The notes beneath the pieces are model-generated. The model was not told the origin of the DNA and ran no database searches. It saw nothing but the letters and a program-made list of their open reading frames with translations. Shown here piece after piece: positions 25,970 through 34,565 of a stretch of 45,334 nucleotides of DNA; the stretch's first letter is position 1; each line of letters opens with the position of its first letter. Origin of the DNA: Opitutales bacterium (GTDB taxonomy: Bacteria; Verrucomicrobiota; Verrucomicrobiia; Opitutales; JABSRG01); assembly GCA_013215165.1 (NCBI GenBank), contig JABSRG010000023.1:1-45334 (forward strand), read 5' to 3'. Position numbers and translations under genes: made by a program.

Positions 25970-27246
25970 GAATCGTCGACTTCCTTGTGACTGGCATCGA
26001 CAAGGATGACCTCACCATAGAGCACGCGGGTCCCATCAACCTCAGTGACGATAATCTCCATGCCGGGATATGACATCTTATATCCTGCCTCTGGAATCTT
26101 TCCCACCTCCTGGGTAATGAGACCGCCAAAAGTCGAAACATCCTCGTTTTCGATCTCGACACCAAACTCCTCTTCCAAGTCATGGATTGGAGTCAGTCCA
26201 GATACGCGAAATAGCTTTTCGCCTAATTGAGTGACTAACTTTTCTTCGACGTCGAACTCGTCTTGGATGTCACCTACGAGCTCTTCTAATATCCGCTCAA
26301 GCGTAATTACCCCACGAACTCCTCCAAAATCATCAGAAACTAAAGCCATATGGGCCCGGTGCTTTAGTATTCTTTGAAGAGCATCTTCAATACGAGTACC
26401 CTGGTGAACAGTTATGATATTGCGCTTAATCCGATCGAAATTGATTCGGAGCGGATCCCCTCGAAAGCGGAAAATATCCTTGATGTGAATGATGCCGAGA
26501 CACTTGTCGAGGTCGCCATCACATAGAGGGAAACGGGTATGTCCTGTCTCACGCGCCAGTTTCAGATTTTCTTCATTCGACGCATTGATATCGAAGATCT
26601 TCACCTGACTCCGCGGTAAGTTCACATCATAAACTTCTAGATCGCTTAACGCTACGGCGTTAGAAATAATTTTCCCCACGACCTCGGAAACCGAATCGCT
26701 ATCGTGCGAAATACTGGCGAGGATGAGACTCGTATCGAGAGATTCGGTTTGCTCCTTGCTTTCTACAGTAAGCTTTGATTCCAACCAGCTGTGCACCCGA
26801 GATTGAGGTACCCGGATCGGCATGAGAAGGTAATGAACAATCAAACTGACGGGCCAAAAACGTTTTGCCGTAACAATGGGTGCTCGACGCGCTTGAAGGC
26901 GCGCCCATGGAATGCCCAGAAGCTCTAGTACGACGAAGCCAGAAATAGACGCGAACCCGATCACCCAAGTGATCGGAATGCCTTTAGTTAGCTCCTCCCC
27001 TTGGCTGATTGACAGAAAGACAACCACAATCACCCCCAACAACGCATAGGCTGCATGTCGGGCAAATGCCGCAGTATCAATCACACCTGCAATCCGGTTA
27101 GAGTCACTTCTTAAAAGTGCCTCGAGTTCCCCTCTTAGCTCTAGGTCTCGACGAATTCCCACGATACTCGTCTCGAACCCACATAGACATGCGTTCAAAA
27201 TGAGAATGCCAAGCAGAAGGAAAAGAAAGATCAGAAGCTCAATCAT
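25966..27246 (-). CDS. CNNM/CorC (HlyC) family CBS-domain membrane protein
   Basis: This 426-residue protein has an N-terminal DUF21/CNNM membrane domain with several hydrophobic segments (LLIFLFLLLGILILNACLCG; AYALLGVIVVVFLSI), a pair of CBS domains (TGHTRFPLCDGDLDKCLGII; MALVSDDFGGVRGVITLERI) and a C-terminal CorC/HlyC domain (FRVSGLTPIHDLEEEFGVEI, VSTFGGLI). The family is linked to Mg2+/Co2+ efflux or magnesium homeostasis; the hemolysin name is historical. ATG 27246 is preferred over TTG 27258. It is 25 bases downstream of hisC on the same strand. Confidence 0.9.
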   Translation of the reverse strand: MIELLIFLFLLLGILILNACLCGFETSIVGIRRDLELRGELEALLRSDSNRIAGVIDTAAFARHAAYALLGVIVVVFLSISQGEELTKGIPITWVIGFASISGFVVLELLGIPWARLQARRAPIVTAKRFWPVSLIVHYLLMPIRVPQSRVHSWLESKLTVESKEQTESLDTSLILASISHDSDSVSEVVGKIISNAVALSDLEVYDVNLPRSQVKIFDINASNEENLKLARETGHTRFPLCDGDLDKCLGIIHIKDIFRFRGDPLRINFDRIKRNIITVHQGTRIEDALQRILKHRAHMALVSDDFGGVRGVITLERILEELVGDIQDEFDVEEKLVTQLGEKLFRVSGLTPIHDLEEEFGVEIENEDVSTFGGLITQEVGKIPEAGYKMSYPGMEIIVTEVDGTRVLYGEVILVDASHKEVDDS

Positions 27247-27271
27247 TTGAGCACCCAATGATTACAAATAG

Positions 27272-28381
27272 TCATTTTGTGGTTTTCTGGAGAATGCTTT
27301 TCATTTTTGCAAGCAACCGCTCGTTCTCTTCATGAGAACCCACCGTAATTCGCAGATGATTCTTCAAACCATAGGGAGCCAATGGCCTCACAATCACACC
27401 CTCTTTCTGTAAAGCGACAAACTTCCCTTGTGGATCCTGAACTTCACACAACACAAAATTCGAAGCCGCAGGATATATTTTGAGACCGAGGCGTTTGAGC
27501 CCTTCAGTCAATTGCTGGATACCCGAACGAGCACCTGCCCGCGATCTCAATACGAAGTCCTCATCATCCAATGCTGCCTCTCCAGCCGCCAACGCCAGCA
27601 TGTTTACATTGAAAGGTTCACGAATCCGGTTCAAAAGCGCGATCAAATCAGGATCCCCATAACCATAGCCCAATCGCAGTCCACCAAGACCATAAATCTT
27701 TGAAAATGTCCGGGTGCATAGAATCTTTCGACCTGATTTTATATAAGGCAGCAAGTCAACTGGGGCATCGAGATACTCGGCATAAGCCTCGTCATACACG
27801 AGCAACACATGGTCAGGTAACGCCTCTACGAAACGATAGACATCGCCTGGATCGTCGGGCAATCCCGTCGGGTTATTCGGAGAAGCGATAAAGACAATGC
27901 GCGTCTTCTCAGAAATCGCGGCGAGCAGCGCATCAAAATCATGAGCATAACCATGCATAGATACTGAGGTCACCGCAGCCCCGTGAAGCAACGTCACAAG
28001 GCGATAAACAATGAAGCCATACTCTCCAAAAACCGCCTCATTCGTATTGTTAAGAAAAGCTCGAGCCACGAGTTCGAGCACTTCGTTTGAACCATTCCCC
28101 AAAATAACTTGGTCGGGGCTCACTCCGCGCTTCTTGGCGATCGCTTCTTTGAGAAATGTCCCATTACCATCAGGATATAGATGAACCTTTTCTAGGGCAT
28201 CCTGCATCGCACGAACCGCCATAGGCGAGGGCCCGAGAAAATTTTCATTCGAGGCCAATTTGGCGACGTGAGAGGGGTCAAGACCAAACTCAGCGGCCAC
28301 GCGCTCAATCGGCTTACCTCCCTCATAGACAGGCTGTGTTAAAATTTGCGGATTTACCCAATCGCGGAATGTCGCTGACAT
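27272..28381 (-). CDS. hisC: Histidinol-phosphate aminotransferase
   Basis: This 369-residue fold-type I PLP aminotransferase would catalyse the imidazole acetol-phosphate/glutamate step of histidine synthesis. It shows KLASNENFLGPSP (family start), LGNGSNEVLEL, FIASPNNPTG, VYDEAYAEY and the Schiff-base Lys228 in RTFSKIYGLGGLRLGYG. ATG 28381 has AAGAGGA a few bases upstream and is preferred over GTG 28402. It stands away from other his genes; related HisC-like enzymes also act on aromatic amino acids, so a broader substrate range is possible. Confidence 0.9.
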   Translation of the reverse strand: MSATFRDWVNPQILTQPVYEGGKPIERVAAEFGLDPSHVAKLASNENFLGPSPMAVRAMQDALEKVHLYPDGNGTFLKEAIAKKRGVSPDQVILGNGSNEVLELVARAFLNNTNEAVFGEYGFIVYRLVTLLHGAAVTSVSMHGYAHDFDALLAAISEKTRIVFIASPNNPTGLPDDPGDVYRFVEALPDHVLLVYDEAYAEYLDAPVDLLPYIKSGRKILCTRTFSKIYGLGGLRLGYGYGDPDLIALLNRIREPFNVNMLALAAGEAALDDEDFVLRSRAGARSGIQQLTEGLKRLGLKIYPAASNFVLCEVQDPQGKFVALQKEGVIVRPLAPYGLKNHLRITVGSHEENERLLAKMKSILQKTTK

Positions 28382-28427
28382 ATATCCTCTTAATAGGGTC
28401 ACCTTCTATCGCCCCTTCAAATTTAAT

Positions 28428-29339
28428 ATGAAAATTCTTGTCACCGGAGCATCTGGATTGCTCGGCTTCAATATCATTCAAGCCTGCTTACGCCGTAATC
28501 ATACTCCAATTGCTCTCACCCACACTCATGCTCTGGATGCGTCCCTATCGATGGATCAATTCTCGCTAGATTTGTCAGAGTTTACCACACTCGAACGTCT
28601 TGCTTTAGATCACTGGCCCGATGCCATCGTCCACACGGCGGCGATTTCCGAGCCAGACATAGTGGATAAGAACCCCCAATTCGCCGAACACCTAAATGTT
28701 GCTTTACCACGGCGATTGGCGCAGATAGCTCATCATATAGGCGCACTTTTTATCCATATCTCTTCTGACATGGTATTTAGCGGCAAACAAACCGAACCGC
28801 ACCGAACCACAGACTTACCCGAACCCACAACGCTCTATGGCCAGCAAAAGCTTCAAGCCGAGCGCGAGGTATTAGAGCACTGCACAGATCGACCCATAGT
28901 GTTACGAATCCCGATCTTGAACGGCAATGGATGGACCGGAATACGGTCGGTGCATGAAAAACTCTTTGCATCCTGGAGCAGAGGCAAACGCCCGACTCTT
29001 TACACAAATGAGAGACGGCAACCGACCTCTGCTAGCGACACCGCAGAAGCCATCATTGAACTGTGCGAACGGGGAAACTTAACCGGCATCTTTCACTGGG
29101 CTGGACTACACACGGTTACACGAGCACAAATGGGTCAAGCGATCCTGAAGCATTTTAACTTACCCGTGGAACTCATCGACACGGTCGAATGCACGGAATC
29201 CGAACGCCCACTCAATTTGTTGCTTAATTTACACCCCATCGCGGGGAAGCTAAAGACGACTCCCTTGAGCCTCGACCAACAAATCGAGCAGCTCACCGTC
29301 CCCAAGCCAGCCTACGCATGGTATGAGTCTCAGTTCTAA
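28428..29339 (+). CDS. RmlD-like NAD(P)-dependent reductase
   Basis: This 303-residue extended SDR protein resembles dTDP-4-dehydrorhamnose reductase. The nucleotide motif TGASGLLG is at 6-13, IHISSDMVFSG carries the catalytic Ser/Thr, and YGQQK at 137-141 gives the YxxxK pair. It would reduce a nucleotide sugar in the cytoplasm, but no other rml gene is nearby, so the precise substrate is open. Its 3' end overlaps the next gene by 17 bases. Confidence 0.85.
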   Translation: MKILVTGASGLLGFNIIQACLRRNHTPIALTHTHALDASLSMDQFSLDLSEFTTLERLALDHWPDAIVHTAAISEPDIVDKNPQFAEHLNVALPRRLAQIAHHIGALFIHISSDMVFSGKQTEPHRTTDLPEPTTLYGQQKLQAEREVLEHCTDRPIVLRIPILNGNGWTGIRSVHEKLFASWSRGKRPTLYTNERRQPTSASDTAEAIIELCERGNLTGIFHWAGLHTVTRAQMGQAILKHFNLPVELIDTVECTESERPLNLLLNLHPIAGKLKTTPLSLDQQIEQLTVPKPAYAWYESQF

Positions 29340-30012
29340 GGTTCAAATCGTCGATTCAGTTCCAGCAAATGCCGCTGGTAACATGGCGTGGGATTTAGCT
29401 CTCTTGGCACAATCGTCACTTGTTTCGACTGCAAGTTTACGGGCTTACACTTGGGAGAACCCAGAGGCGGTGACAATCGGCAAATACCAACCCACTGCCC
29501 TCATTTCCTCCACAACTCGGGACTGGGCAAGACGCCCAACCGGTGGCGGTTTGGTAGACCACACGGACGACTCACTGACCTGGAGCCTCATCATCCCAAA
29601 TTCCTTAATACCCATAACGGGTCCAGGTGTAAAATGGGTCTATGCAATACTCCAAGATGCGATGCGACAGACCATCGAAACATCCCTTAGATTCAAGACA
29701 GATCAAGTAAAGACATCGCCATCTAGTAGGCCAGAAATCTGTTTCAGAGAACCGCGCGTCGAGGACCTTATCAACGAGAGAAGGCAAAAAATCTCCGGCA
29801 TGGCCCTCTACCGCAACCGTTCAGGCATCCTTGTTCAAGGCAGCTTGCAACATCTTCCATACAGAATGGATACAGATGCATTTCTGAGAAAATTCGCACA
29901 ACAGATCTTCAAAACAAAATCGCTACGCTCACCCGTGATCACAACACTCATTTGTAATGATGCTTATCAATCCGAACTCCAAAAAGTACTTTTGGCGGCT
30001 CAGATAGAGTAG
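29323..30012 (+). CDS. Biotin/lipoate protein ligase family protein
   Basis: This 229-residue protein has the BPL/LplA/LipB catalytic fold: RRPTGGGLVDHTDDSLTWSL at 70-89 (acyl-AMP binding) and the catalytic lysine K156 in RQKISGMALYR, followed by GILVQGSL. It would attach lipoate, octanoate or a related acyl group to a carrier lysine. The substrate and whether it is a ligase or transferase cannot be told. It overlaps the RmlD-like gene and is convergent with rpmE2. Confidence 0.85.
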   Translation: MSLSSKVQIVDSVPANAAGNMAWDLALLAQSSLVSTASLRAYTWENPEAVTIGKYQPTALISSTTRDWARRPTGGGLVDHTDDSLTWSLIIPNSLIPITGPGVKWVYAILQDAMRQTIETSLRFKTDQVKTSPSSRPEICFREPRVEDLINERRQKISGMALYRNRSGILVQGSLQHLPYRMDTDAFLRKFAQQIFKTKSLRSPVITTLICNDAYQSELQKVLLAAQIE

Positions 30013-30017
30013 ATATT

Positions 30018-30046
30018 AAAAAAAACGCCTCCCAAAACGGAAGGCG
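30018..30046 (-). terminator. Intrinsic terminator of the ribosomal operon
   Basis: On the minus strand, cgccttcc (30046-30039) pairs with gggaggcg (30033-30026) over 8 bp including one G-U, with loop gtttt, followed by eight T (30025-30018). It lies 29 bases after the rpmE2 stop. Confidence 0.93.
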
Positions 30047-30075
30047 GTTTCTAAATCTCGTTGTTCTTCTACGAA

Positions 30076-30324
30076 CTAGCGGCGGCGGCGGCCAAACTTG
30101 TTCTTGAATTTCTCAACACGGCCTGCGGTGTCTACGAAGCGCTTTTCACCAGTGAAGACAGGGTGTGAGTCCGACGTAATATCGCACACAAATACGTTAT
30201 ACTCCACGCCATCAATGTTCTCTGTCTTTTTAGACTTTTGAGAAGAGATAGTGAGAAATTTCTGTCCGCTCGATACGTCAACAAACGCAGCGGGAAATGC
30301 TTCTGGATGGGTATCAGTTTTCAT
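30076..30324 (-). CDS. rpmE2: 50S ribosomal protein L31, type B
   Basis: The 82-residue protein has the type B L31 pattern (HPEAFPAAFVDVSSGQKFLT, HPVFTGEKRFVDTAGRVEKF, basic tail). It lacks the CxxC zinc pairs of the zinc-binding form, so it should work without zinc. It is the last gene of the ribosomal operon, after the L36 gene, and its terminator follows. Confidence 0.95.
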   Translation of the reverse strand: MKTDTHPEAFPAAFVDVSSGQKFLTISSQKSKKTENIDGVEYNVFVCDITSDSHPVFTGEKRFVDTAGRVEKFKNKFGRRRR

Positions 30325-30347
30325 GGATGATCCGAGCTCTTTCGCAA

Positions 30348-30473
30348 TTATCCCTGACGCGCTTTGAAGCGTGGGTTGGTTTTATTGATCACGTATAGGC
30401 GACCCTTGCGGCGGACGACCTGGCAGTCAGGGTGACGGTTTTTCAGAGTTTTGATGGATGAAGCTACTTTCAC
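30348..30473 (-). CDS. rpmJ: 50S ribosomal protein L36, type B
   Basis: The 41-residue protein begins at GTG 30473 ([20 protein letters not shown]) and ends with [17 protein letters not shown], the type B L36 signature. Only one Cys is present instead of the C/C/C/H zinc site. It sits between rplS and rpmE2 in the operon; the L36B-L31B pair is the same partnership as E. coli ykgO-ykgM. Confidence 0.95.
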   Translation of the reverse strand: MKVASSIKTLKNRHPDCQVVRRKGRLYVINKTNPRFKARQG

Positions 30474-30494
30474 GGCAGTCTATGTTATTAAAGG

Positions 30495-30872
30495 TTATAC
30501 GTTAGTGCGACGCTTGGCCTCATAAACCCGGCGTTCTTTCACCTGGTTGGCAGCTTTGCCGATGCGGTCACGCATGTAATACATCCGAGCACGCATGGTG
30601 ATCGACTCGCGGTCTACCTCGACTTTGGCAATATTCGGGCAGTGCACAGGAAATACACGCTCAACTCCTACACCCGAGGCGATACGACGGACGGTGAAAG
30701 ATTCGTGGATGCCGCTACCTTTACGCGCTATCACGATGCCAGCGAAGATCTGAATACGCTCTTTATCGCCCTCGCGAACACGCGTGTGCACCTTGACGCC
30801 GTCGCCCACTTTGAAGTGGTCGCGCTCTGGGAGGAGCTGATCCTTAGAAATTTCGTCGATGATGGAACTCAT
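30495..30872 (-). CDS. rplS: 50S ribosomal protein L19
   Basis: The 125-residue protein is of usual length, with FKVGDGVKVHTRVREGDKER, IQIFAGIVIARKGSGIHESF and VERVFPVHCPNIAKVEV, all typical of L19 at the 30S-50S interface. Its ATG overlaps the trmD stop as ATGA (30872-30869), so translation is coupled. Confidence 0.97.
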   Translation of the reverse strand: MSSIIDEISKDQLLPERDHFKVGDGVKVHTRVREGDKERIQIFAGIVIARKGSGIHESFTVRRIASGVGVERVFPVHCPNIAKVEVDRESITMRARMYYMRDRIGKAANQVKERRVYEAKRRTNV

Positions 30873-31570
30873 GGTAAATTCTGTTCGTTGCTAAGATCGG
30901 GACGCAGTTTCCGGGTTTTTGACTCCCGTTGCTGCTGCCGCCATTCTGCGATCACTGCGTGATTTCCACTGAGTAACACCTCAGGGACTGTCATACCGCG
31001 AAAGCTTGCAGGCCTGGTAAATTGAGGAAAAGAAAGGAGATTGCCGTTGAAGGCATCTTGTGTCAAGGAGTTTTCCTCTCCCAAAACACCAGGTATATAG
31101 CGGGTTACGGCATCGATCAAAACAGCCGCCGGCAAGGTTCCGTTGGTCAAAATATAATCCCCGATTGAAATCTCCTCATCGATGAGCGCATCTCTTACCC
31201 GTTGATCGATGCCTTCGTAATGACCGCTGAGGATAATTAAATGTCGCTTCTCTGAGGCGAGCGCCTTCACCCGAGGCATGTCGAGCACAGGGCCGTCCGG
31301 TGACATATATATGGCGTGCGTGTCTTTGCGACGCAAAGCGTCGAAAGCCTCAAAAATGGGTTCTGGCTTGAGCACCATCCCTGCACCTCCTCCAAAGGGA
31401 CGCTCATCTGTCGTTTTGTGTCGATCGTGAGTCCAATTGCGCAGGTTATGCACCTCGCAGCGAACCAACCCTTTCGTTACGGCACGCCCGACAATACTTT
31501 CAACAAGAAAACCCTGCACCATTTCTGGAAACAGGGTTATCAAATCAATCTCGAGATGCGGTTGCTGCAT
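30869..31570 (-). CDS. trmD: tRNA (guanine-N1)-methyltransferase
   Basis: This 233-residue SPOUT enzyme makes m1G37 in tRNAs that read codons starting with C or G at the relevant position, preventing frameshifts. Seen are EIDLITLFPEMVQGFL near the start, PFGGGAGMVLKPEP, the knot region LSGHYEGIDQRVRDALIDEE and SIGDYILTNGTLPA that bind S-adenosylmethionine, and the catalytic Asp in NSLTQDAF. ATG 31570 fits the family start; GTG 31588 would add six residues. It lies between rpsP and rplS, as usual, but rimM is absent from this operon. Confidence 0.96.
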   Translation of the reverse strand: MQQPHLEIDLITLFPEMVQGFLVESIVGRAVTKGLVRCEVHNLRNWTHDRHKTTDERPFGGGAGMVLKPEPIFEAFDALRRKDTHAIYMSPDGPVLDMPRVKALASEKRHLIILSGHYEGIDQRVRDALIDEEISIGDYILTNGTLPAAVLIDAVTRYIPGVLGEENSLTQDAFNGNLLSFPQFTRPASFRGMTVPEVLLSGNHAVIAEWRQQQRESKTRKLRPDLSNEQNLP

Positions 31571-31620
31571 CGGCTCAAATCCCGACACACTGTCAGGTGC
31601 ATCCCAAAAATACTCGGGGC

Positions 31621-31899
31621 TTATACCTCAGCAGTAGGCGCTTCAGCAGGAAGCTCACGCCGGTAACGATTGATCAGCGTGCGTGCTGTATCAGTCGGCT
31701 TCGCTCCTACACTTACCCAATAGTCAATGCGATCGAGCTTGAGGTTAAGCTCGGTCTCAGTGGGTTTGGCCTGTGGGTTGTATTGACCAAGAATTTCCAC
31801 GAAACGTCCATCACGACGAGCGAGCGCCTCGGCGACTACTACACGATAACGAGGACGGTGCGCGTTTCCTCCGCGCTGAAGTCTGATTTTAAGTGCCAT
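31621..31899 (-). CDS. rpsP: 30S ribosomal protein S16
   Basis: The 92-residue protein starts with the invariant S16 pattern (ALKIRLQRGGNAHRPRYRVV), followed by FVEILGQYNPQ and the second half DRIDYWVSVGAKPTDTARTL. A 50-base gap leads to trmD where rimM would normally be. It follows rpmB after 12 bases. Confidence 0.97.
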   Translation of the reverse strand: MALKIRLQRGGNAHRPRYRVVVAEALARRDGRFVEILGQYNPQAKPTETELNLKLDRIDYWVSVGAKPTDTARTLINRYRRELPAEAPTAEV

Positions 31900-31911
31900 A
31901 ATAAATTCTCA

Positions 31912-32142
31912 CTAAGCTTTTTGGACTTTTCCTGCCTTGATCGCTTTTACAGATACCCACATACGCTTCACCTGACCGCTGGGGAGCTTCACTCGAATGC
32001 GCTGCAGATTGGGGCGGAATGTGCGCTTGTTATTCTTAACAAGCTGAAGACCGATACCACCGCTTTTCTTGGATTGACCTTTGCGAACGATGCGGCCGCC
32101 CACTTTGGGTCGCTTTCCTGTAATTGCGCAGATTCTAGACAT
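31912..32142 (-). CDS. rpmB: 50S ribosomal protein L28
   Basis: The 76-residue protein begins MSRICAITGKRP, the conserved L28 start, with NNKRTFRPNLQRIRVKLPSG later. ATG 32142 is used; an open frame extends 21 codons upstream but without family similarity. It is the first gene of the ribosomal operon, whose promoter must lie in the 208-base divergent spacer before the S41 protease gene. Confidence 0.96.
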   Translation of the reverse strand: MSRICAITGKRPKVGGRIVRKGQSKKSGGIGLQLVKNNKRTFRPNLQRIRVKLPSGQVKRMWVSVKAIKAGKVQKA

Positions 32143-32350
32143 GACAAATGTGTTTTGGGAAAAAGCTGAACAACAAGATGTTTTCGAGGGATGCTGGCAA
32201 TCCAAAAATCAACACATCTGGTTTTTTAGCCATTTATCGATCCAAACAGCATTCAAAAACCTCATCCTCTTCGCAAAGCTTACGACTTTTGGGCCTGCAG
32301 TTTGCATGTGTGGAGTGGATCAGTTTTATTTTTCTAAGGTTTCATCTGAA

Positions 32351-33439
32351 ATGAAGGCCACCCTTTCCATCGCCCTATTCTCATTTTTATTCGGATTCGT
32401 CTTTTCACCGACCCTAGACTCCAGACTTTTTGGTGGTGATATCGCCCAGGCTAGATCCGAAACCAAAATAGCTCAGTCACGCGGAGAGGATCGCTATCGA
32501 CAGTTTTTCGACGCGGACAGCTTTCGCGGGGTACAGGAAGAGATTTCTCAGACCTATCGAGGAATCGGTGTGCGCATTTCCCAAAACGATTCCGGCGAAA
32601 TCGAAATCCTCGAAGTATTCCCAAGATCCCCAGCAGAAAATGCACAACTCAAGACTACAGACATCATTACCTCCGTCAATGAGAGGTCCACAGTAGGGAT
32701 GTCTCTCTCCGAAGTGGTCGACGAAATCCGTGGCGTGCCCGGCACCAGCCTAACTCTTGAGCTGAAATCAAAAGATCAGTCCCCGGTGAAAAAAGAAATA
32801 CTCCGCGAGCAAGTTATTGTCCGCACAGTCTCTCCACTCTTAACATTAGATGACAGTATCCATTATCTAAGAATAAGGGAGTTCGGTAACTGGACGGACG
32901 ATGAATTTGCCGCCGAACTCATCAACTTGAACGAGCCCTATTCCCTTATTGTCGATTTAAGAGGCAACACTGGGGGCATTCTGGATTCCGCATTCGACAT
33001 TCTCGACATGTTGACCCCTGCAAATGTTGAGGTGCTCTACGTAAAAAACCAACGGTCTGGTCGAACCGATATCCGTAAAACTAGCCAAGCTGCATCGCTA
33101 GACCCAAAGAGGGTGATTATTTTAACCGATCGCCTCACCGCGAGTGCTTCAGAGATTCTTGCTGGCAATCTCAGGATCTTAAATGATGCCATCCTCGTCG
33201 GCGATCAGACCTATGGAAAAGGCTCTGTGCAGAGTATTTTCGCATTGGATAACGGCGGAGGGGCAAAAATGACAACTGCTTACTTTTATTTAGCTGACTA
33301 CAGTAAAGTTGACGGTAACGGACTGAAGCCGGACTACACGGTCTCCACGCGCGGCCTTGGAAATCGCAGTATCAGTCCAGAAATGCTCACAACAGATGAT
33401 GCTGTCCTCAAGGCCCTCGAGTTACTAAGCATCAATTAG
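32351..33439 (+). CDS. C-terminal processing peptidase, S41 family
   Basis: This 362-residue periplasmic protease has an N-terminal hydrophobic signal or anchor (LSIALFSFLFGFVFS), a PDZ domain (about 68-140, GIGVRISQNDSG, EVFPRSPAENAQLKTTDII) and the S41 domain. The catalytic Ser265 is in LTASASEILAG, with the partner Lys290 in TYGKGSVQ. It is shorter than Prc and like CtpA/CtpB. It would trim or degrade envelope proteins from their C-termini. ATG 32351 was chosen because it starts the signal segment. tsaD follows 43 bases later. Confidence 0.9.
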   Translation: MKATLSIALFSFLFGFVFSPTLDSRLFGGDIAQARSETKIAQSRGEDRYRQFFDADSFRGVQEEISQTYRGIGVRISQNDSGEIEILEVFPRSPAENAQLKTTDIITSVNERSTVGMSLSEVVDEIRGVPGTSLTLELKSKDQSPVKKEILREQVIVRTVSPLLTLDDSIHYLRIREFGNWTDDEFAAELINLNEPYSLIVDLRGNTGGILDSAFDILDMLTPANVEVLYVKNQRSGRTDIRKTSQAASLDPKRVIILTDRLTASASEILAGNLRILNDAILVGDQTYGKGSVQSIFALDNGGGAKMTTAYFYLADYSKVDGNGLKPDYTVSTRGLGNRSISPEMLTTDDAVLKALELLSIN

Positions 33440-33482
33440 TTCTTACATTGACGTGGCCGGAAAATCGGTCGATGAGACCAAA

Positions 33483-34565
33483 ATGATTCTCGGAATCGAA
33501 TCCTCATGCGATGAATCGGCACTTGCTCTGATTGAACCCAGCACAGGCATCATCCACGCCGAACTTATCGCCAGCCAAGTCACCCTCCATGCTGAGTATG
33601 GAGGCGTGGTACCTGACCTCGCAACCCGGGCACATTTGGATAATTTCCCAAATTTGCTCGGCGAGCTCGCTAGACAGGTCCCTCACTGGCAGGAAAAAGT
33701 AGATACGATCGCTGTCACCTCAGGCCCCGGACTCGCGGGGTGTCTTGCCACTGGGATTGCCACTGCAAAAGCCCTCAGGATCGCCCATCCCACTACACGC
33801 GTCGTGGGAGTCAATCATCTCCGAGGCCACGCTTATTCTCCATTCATCCCGAACTGGATTGACTATCCTGGCTGCGTGAATGCGCGAATCGCGCCATATC
33901 TCCCCCATCTCGGATTGATCGTTTCCGGCGGCAACACGCTATTAGTGAAAATTGACGAACACCTCCGAATCAAAGTGCTCGCAGAAACCGTTGATGACGC
34001 GGCAGGCGAGGCCCTGGACAAAGGAGCAAAACTCTTGGGCATGCCCTACCCAGGCGGGCCTCATATCGAGCGAGTCGCCCTTGAGGGCAACACGGCCTAC
34101 CATCCCTTTCCCGTAGCAGCTGGAGCACGCAACGATCGTCGCTTTTCCTTTTCTGGTTTAAAGACAAGCCTACGCTATCTCTTAGAAAAGACAGATGATG
34201 CGACTCTCCGGAAGCACCTCTCCGACATCTGCGCCAGCTACCAGTTCGCCACCATCGAACAGCTCGCTCGCAAGACGACTCACATCTGGGACACCCTCGG
34301 ACCTTTTAAAAGCATCGGTCTCTCAGGAGGCGTTTCAAATAACGGTGCACTCAGAGATCGCTTCGCAGCGCTCACCAAAAAACTCGAAACACCCCTCCTT
34401 TTAGCGGAACGTCGACACACCGGCGACAATGCCACCATGATCGCCTTTGCAGCGCACCTAGATTCCATAGGCTGCGACCATTCAGGGCTCGATGGCTTGA
34501 GCTTCAACCCGTCGTGGTCGATTGACCATGACGTCGTTGATCAACCTCCCCAAACATCTAGATAG
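33483..34565 (+). CDS. tsaD: tRNA N6-adenosine threonylcarbamoyltransferase
   Basis: This 360-residue ASKHA-fold enzyme transfers threonylcarbamoyl to A37 of ANN-decoding tRNAs, working with TsaB, TsaE and TsaC. It has MILGIESSCDES at the start, TSGPGLAGCLATG, the metal-binding HLRGH (112-116), LIVSGGNT, DDAAGEALDKGAKLLG and the C-terminal SGGVSNNGALR. ATG 33483 matches the family start; GTG 33453 adds ten unlike residues. Its 3' end overlaps the convergent permease gene by 25 bases. Confidence 0.97.
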   Translation: MILGIESSCDESALALIEPSTGIIHAELIASQVTLHAEYGGVVPDLATRAHLDNFPNLLGELARQVPHWQEKVDTIAVTSGPGLAGCLATGIATAKALRIAHPTTRVVGVNHLRGHAYSPFIPNWIDYPGCVNARIAPYLPHLGLIVSGGNTLLVKIDEHLRIKVLAETVDDAAGEALDKGAKLLGMPYPGGPHIERVALEGNTAYHPFPVAAGARNDRRFSFSGLKTSLRYLLEKTDDATLRKHLSDICASYQFATIEQLARKTTHIWDTLGPFKSIGLSGGVSNNGALRDRFAALTKKLETPLLLAERRHTGDNATMIAFAAHLDSIGCDHSGLDGLSFNPSWSIDHDVVDQPPQTSR

